A stretch of 64,000 bases of DNA from positions 62,001-126,000 of the forward strand of contig JARGSG010000042.1 in NCBI GenBank assembly GCA_030374805.1. The letters run 5' to 3'. Of this stretch, positions 62,401-64,000 are shown in pieces. How positions within the stretch are numbered: the stretch's first letter is position 1; every line of letters begins with the position of its first letter. The translations under genes were made by a program, and so were the position numbers. The notes beneath the pieces are model-generated. The model did no database searches. It worked only from the letters and a program-made list of their open reading frames with translations, and was not told where the DNA came from. The DNA comes from Gracilaria gracilis. Its lineage: Eukaryota > Rhodophyta > Florideophyceae > Gracilariales > Gracilariaceae.

Positions 62401-63160
62401 CATCAGAGCTTTCAACGTCGTCTCGATTACTATCGTCATCGTGAGACATGTTCTTTGATGAAATGCGCTTGTCAAGATCTTTTGCTGGATTCTCTAGCAA
62501 GCCGTTGTCGTTACTCCTTTCACATACTAGAGCGACTGCTCGAATGGGATCAGGATCTTTCCGCATCGCACTGCAATTTCCCTCTTGGTCTGAAACGTTC
62601 TTCTCAATATTAACTGGAAACTGCTTCATGGGATAGCTGGGTGGTTTCGCTTTACCAGTCCTTCCGTCCAACCCATCCCCGCTGCTTTGGTCTTCATCAA
62701 CGAAATATGAGACTCAGTTTCGTCAGATGCCACACGCACCAACACGTTGTCTTCATTCTTCTCCAGTTCTGAAGTCTTGACTTCATGCTCATTTTCATCT
62801 TCCTTTGACCGCCCTGCCCTTTTCCGCTTTCGAGTAGGCTGTTCCTTGGTCTCACTCTTCGCCTTCTCTGGTGACGGAGCCACATCTTCGGATCCCCCCG
62901 TACAGCGTACGATTCACAGCCGAAGTAACTAACGTACGGACTTCGTCACAAGTCTCTTGAACTTCGGGAGATGCCACTATTGTCACAGTTTGATTCCGTT
63001 TGAATTCCTTTATCGAAGGCTTCATTGCTTTGATAATTTTAATGACATTCTGTTTCAGAAGATCATTGAGCAACCTTCTTAACACCTTAGGGTCAACTCT
63101 TTGCAAACCCGAGCCTTCAATTACCGCAACCTCCCTCCCCAAGCGGTAAACGGTGATATC
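59429..63160 (-). pseudogene. TFC3: TFIIIC largest subunit (TFC3) C-terminal part, right copy, pseudogene
   Basis: Carries everything in the left copy plus an upstream stretch: LGREVAVIEGSGLQRVDPKV then LRRLLNDLLKQNVIKIIKAM, an extended winged-helix piece, followed by a TVTIVASPEVQ strand and a Lys-rich linker (APSPEKAKSETKEQPTRKRK). The TAG/TAA codons and frame changes mirror the left copy. The first 20 shared residues also end the N-terminal part at 43.9-44.0 kb, so the two pieces once overlapped in one gene. The frame before LGREVAV (63244-63160) is unrelated to TFC3 and is probably read-through of the joint. Confidence 0.75.
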
Positions 63161-63244
63161 GCGCACGCTGACGGCGGTGGCGTCGATCTCGACCAGAAGG
63201 TGGGTGTTGGCGGTGGACAGCATGGGCCCGGAGTCATCCAACAC

Positions 63245-64000
63245 GTTTACTTGACGCTTGGAACGTTTGAAGGAGAATGGGCACTAAAAGAGCAGGGGCG
63301 GGTGGTAGGGTTGTTAGCAAAAAGCAAAGGAAAAATCAGGAAATGTCACGCGAGAGTTGTGTGACCGAACTTCAGATGAACCTCGTGTTCAGGGCCGCGT
63401 TCTTCGACATCAAAAAATTTATTGGGGGCCGAAAACATTTTTATCATTATCTCGTGACATGCCCACTTCCCGCGTCACACGTTACCTATTGCCTTTTGGG
63501 TTGAATACTGTGCAAGGTGGCAAGCTTGGACAACTGTCAAGCCTAAAACTCATTGCATTCATGCATAACTCCGGTCTTACTCGCCTCAAAAGTCACTAGA
63601 CTCTCTTACGTGCACCACTGCTGCCAAACTATGTCAGACAGTCTCACTGACACCTCAGCCAAGCACGTGTACACGTAACAAATTACAAGCAACCCGCCAC
63701 TGGGCGCAACCCTAAATAAGTTATGTCTACGCCGTAGACTACTATCCAGCAGTCCACGTTTCGCGCCATACGAATTTGTTGTTTAGGGTAAGGTTCATAA
63801 AAATGCGCCAAAAAAACTCTCCACTGCGCTCCTCACCAAGCGCCGGCACTCTCCCCAACGCACTCCTAGCAATTCGTACATCTCCCGCACATTCATATAG
63901 TTACGCGCGTCGCTATCTTGCCGGCTTCTTCCTTTAACAAACGCTCGTTTTCCATTCAAAAGCCATTAATTTGCCGTATCTCTACATGTTCTTGCTGCTG
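63245..64000. other. Intergenic, no gene seen
   Basis: Several overlapping short plus-strand frames (e.g. FRAAFFDIKKFIGGRKHFYH) up to 63600 without recognisable content; the rest to the window end is non-coding by inspection. Confidence 0.45.

Larger units (their letters stand above)
58090..62863 (-). repeat. Large inverted repeat, right arm (4.8 kb)
   Basis: Reverse complement of 49063-53840. Spacer 53841-58089 (about 4.25 kb). The inner edge lies inside the family B N-terminal coding region (after the Gly-rich segment GFGGGMGSLGG), the outer edge at gcgaagagtgag in the TFC3 linker. Confidence 0.97.

Noticed and set aside
4332-63160. Alternative genetic code (TAA/TAG read as Gln) to explain the in-frame stops
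   Set aside because: Stops fall at positions where other residues are expected (Ser at TFC3 codon 3, an aromatic residue in DAHP synthase, Arg at 5648), many lesions are frameshifts, and RPE and the family A/B genes end normally at TAG, TAA or TGA.

Overview
The window is nuclear DNA of a eukaryote, most likely an alga. The shikimate-pathway gene is of the plant (class II) type and still shows short GT-AG introns. There is also a leucine-biosynthesis fragment, a plant-like TFIIIC largest subunit, an m-AAA protease, a V-ATPase assembly (RAVE/DMXL) fragment and a Cockayne-syndrome WD40 protein. Few introns, short intergenic distances and a mixed base composition would fit a red alga, but the sequence alone cannot settle the lineage.

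The window is repeat-rich, and most conserved genes in it are broken. Nearly every recognisable housekeeping gene (AFG3, ERCC8/CSA, RPE, class II DAHP synthase, IPMS, RAV1/DMXL, TFC3) carries frameshifts, nonsense codons or truncations. In the same DNA, two repeated families of unknown genes keep long open frames. Family B (8.7-10.4, 38.1-39.5, 56.7-58.3 kb, plus truncated copies at 43.2, 48.8 and 53.7 kb) looks like a Crypton-type tyrosine recombinase. Its N-terminus has a SUMO-interaction-like motif, and only the 56.7 kb copy keeps the expected R...K...R...Y residues. Family A (2.6-3.8, 40.1-41.3, 54.9-56.1 kb) is a helical protein of unknown function that lies near a family B gene each time.

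Layout: 0-2.5 kb gene-free, partly very AT-rich. 2.6-10.4 kb family A gene, AFG3 and CSA pseudogenes, family B gene. 10.4-14.3 kb repeats, a second AFG3 fragment and a small hypothetical gene. 15.9-22.1 kb comparatively gene-like: Cys-rich membrane protein, HAD/TPP-like phosphatase, PanE-like oxidoreductase, RPE. 22.3-24.1 kb 135-bp tandem repeats and a coiled-coil pseudogene. 24.7-27.6 kb DAHP synthase pseudogene flanked by two copies of another gene fragment. 28-31 kb doubtful coding. 31.07-34.72 kb a 172-bp satellite array of 21 units with higher-order structure. 34.7-38 kb mostly gene-free, a 94-aa gene and an IPMS fragment. 38-43.8 kb family B and A genes, a 65-bp palindrome and a chimeric family B N-terminus. 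43.9-48.1 kb TFC3 N-terminal and RAV1/DMXL pseudogenes. 49.06-62.86 kb a near-perfect inverted repeat with 4.8-kb arms around a 4.25-kb spacer; each arm carries the C-terminal part of the TFC3 pseudogene and family B upstream DNA, and the spacer carries a family A and most of a family B gene.

The genes do not form one pathway. The best reading is a heterochromatin-like, recombining region in which YR elements and satellite DNA have accumulated and host genes have decayed, been split and been duplicated. Indel errors in the assembly could explain some single-base frameshifts, but not the 11-bp duplication, the nonsense codons or the lesions shared between copies.
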